Below, piece after piece: positions 57,028-57,500 of a stretch of 57,500 nucleotides of DNA (its first letter is position 1; each line of letters begins with the position of its first letter). The notes below the pieces were generated by a model. That model saw nothing but the letters and a program-made list of their open reading frames with translations. It had not been told where the DNA came from and ran no database searches. The translations under genes and the position numbers were made by a program. Origin of the DNA: Symbiodinium natans (lineage: Eukaryota; Sar; Dinophyceae; Suessiales; Symbiodiniaceae); NCBI GenBank assembly GCA_905221605.1, contig CAJNDS010001035.1, positions 270,001 to 327,500 of the forward strand, read 5' to 3'.

Positions 57028-57162
57028 TGGCCCACGCACCGGCCCCGCAACTGGCCCTTGGCACACATCCGCTTGTTCGCGCGCGCTGCCGCGGCACGTG
57101 CTGGCTTTGAATTCCCTTCGGCTCACAATACCGCAAGAAGACGTGTATGCTCTTTGGGTTTA
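57028..57162 (+). other. exon-like island, 45 codons
   Basis: WPTHRPRNWPLAHIRLFARA, then AAARAGFEFPSAHNTARRRV, between outward-facing arrays. One of the longer islands; basic and hydrophobic mix. Confidence 0.42.
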
Positions 57163-57275
57163 GGGTTTAGGGTTTAGGGTTTGGGGTTTAGGGTTTAGGG
57201 TTTAGGGTTTAGGGTTTAGGGTTTAGGGTTTAGGCTTTAGGGTTCAGGGTTTAGGGTTTAGAGTTTAGAGTTTGG
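57155..57275 (+). repeat. telomere-like array TTTAGGG
   Basis: About 17 units. Confidence 0.93.
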
Positions 57276-57294
57276 GGCTTAGGGCTTAGGGACC

Positions 57295-57433
57295 CAGAAT
57301 TCTGCAATAGGAGATCGAAGAGCCCAAGGGTCTGCTTGTGTGTCAGCACACCGGGAGCGCAGAAACGGTGCTTCAAAGCAGGCACCTCCGAAGAAGACCT
57401 TTTTTTATGTCGCAACGTGAGGCCACATCCCAT
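57295..57433 (-). other. exon-like open frame with start codon
   Basis: The minus-strand ATG at 57433 opens MGCGLTLRHKKRSSSEVPAL, then KHRFCAPGVLTHKQTLGLFD. An N-terminal MGC could be an acylation signal, speculative. It runs into TTTAGGG-type DNA at 57290. Confidence 0.36.
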
Positions 57434-57445
57434 GGAACCAGCAAG

Positions 57446-57500
57446 GGTTTAGGGTTTAGGGTTTAGGGTTTAGGGTTTGGGGTTTGGGGTTTAGGGTTTA
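57446..57500 (+). repeat. telomere-like array at window edge
   Basis: TTTAGGG and TTTGGGG units continue to the end of the window, so the true right border is not visible. Confidence 0.92.

Noticed and set aside
12480-57100. CRISPR array interpretation of regular repeats with spacers
   Set aside because: Arrays are telomere heptamers of variable number, islands vary from 60 to 600 bp, and orientation switches; nothing resembles CRISPR repeats or cas genes.
1-57500. True chromosome end
   Set aside because: Arrays are short, internal, in both orientations and separated by unique DNA to both edges of the window; no single terminal tract is seen.

Overview
The window looks like nuclear DNA of a dinoflagellate, probably a symbiodiniacean-like alga. 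Three things point there: Arabidopsis-type TTTAGGG repeats occur throughout; the one recognisable mobile element is a GC-rich non-LTR retrotransposon whose layout I recall from dinoflagellates (an N-terminal GEAAHPGPG motif, a CCHC finger, an RT with YLDD, then a second CCHC finger and a restriction-like endonuclease); and ordinary gene density is close to nil. This assignment rests on family knowledge, not on a search.

By eye roughly a third of the window is telomere-like repeat. There are over a hundred separate arrays of about 20 to 450 bp, in both orientations, cutting the rest into islands of about 60 to 600 bp. For arrays, the strand field gives the strand that carries TTTAGGG. Many arrays are homogenised variants: TTCAGGG, TTTGGGG, TTTGGGC, CCCGAAA, CCCTGAA, 8-mer TTTAGGGG, and 9-mers CCCTATAAA, CCCTAATAA and CCCTTGAAA.

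Layout. 1-2472: unique DNA, arrays and a foldback element. 2473-6903: two related blocks with a 350-bp satellite and a shared hairpin end. 6904-7560: arrays and short islands. 7581-8352: a broken unidentified coding region. 8440-11810: a frameshifted retrotransposon on the minus strand. 11891-57500: an alternation of arrays, short GC-rich islands, AT-richer linkers, four or more families of ~100-bp terminal-inverted-repeat elements, and microsatellites (27.9, 28.6, 35.2, 35.9 and 37.8 kb). No rRNA, tRNA, CRISPR or intact gene was found.

Many GC-rich islands hold a stop-free, protein-like frame that begins or ends exactly at an array, sometimes with a start or stop codon. Openness alone proves little: at about 58% GC a random 90-bp piece is stop-free in roughly two of six frames. 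These islands are therefore listed as exon-like candidates with low confidence, and the reading frame given is my choice of the most protein-like one. The longer ones (19.1, 31.5, 42.2, 43.5, 45.8 and 53.2 kb) carry more weight. They do not appear to work together. The best overall reading is a subtelomeric or telomere-derived mosaic in which DNA fragments, some coding, have been joined through telomere-repeat patches and then duplicated.
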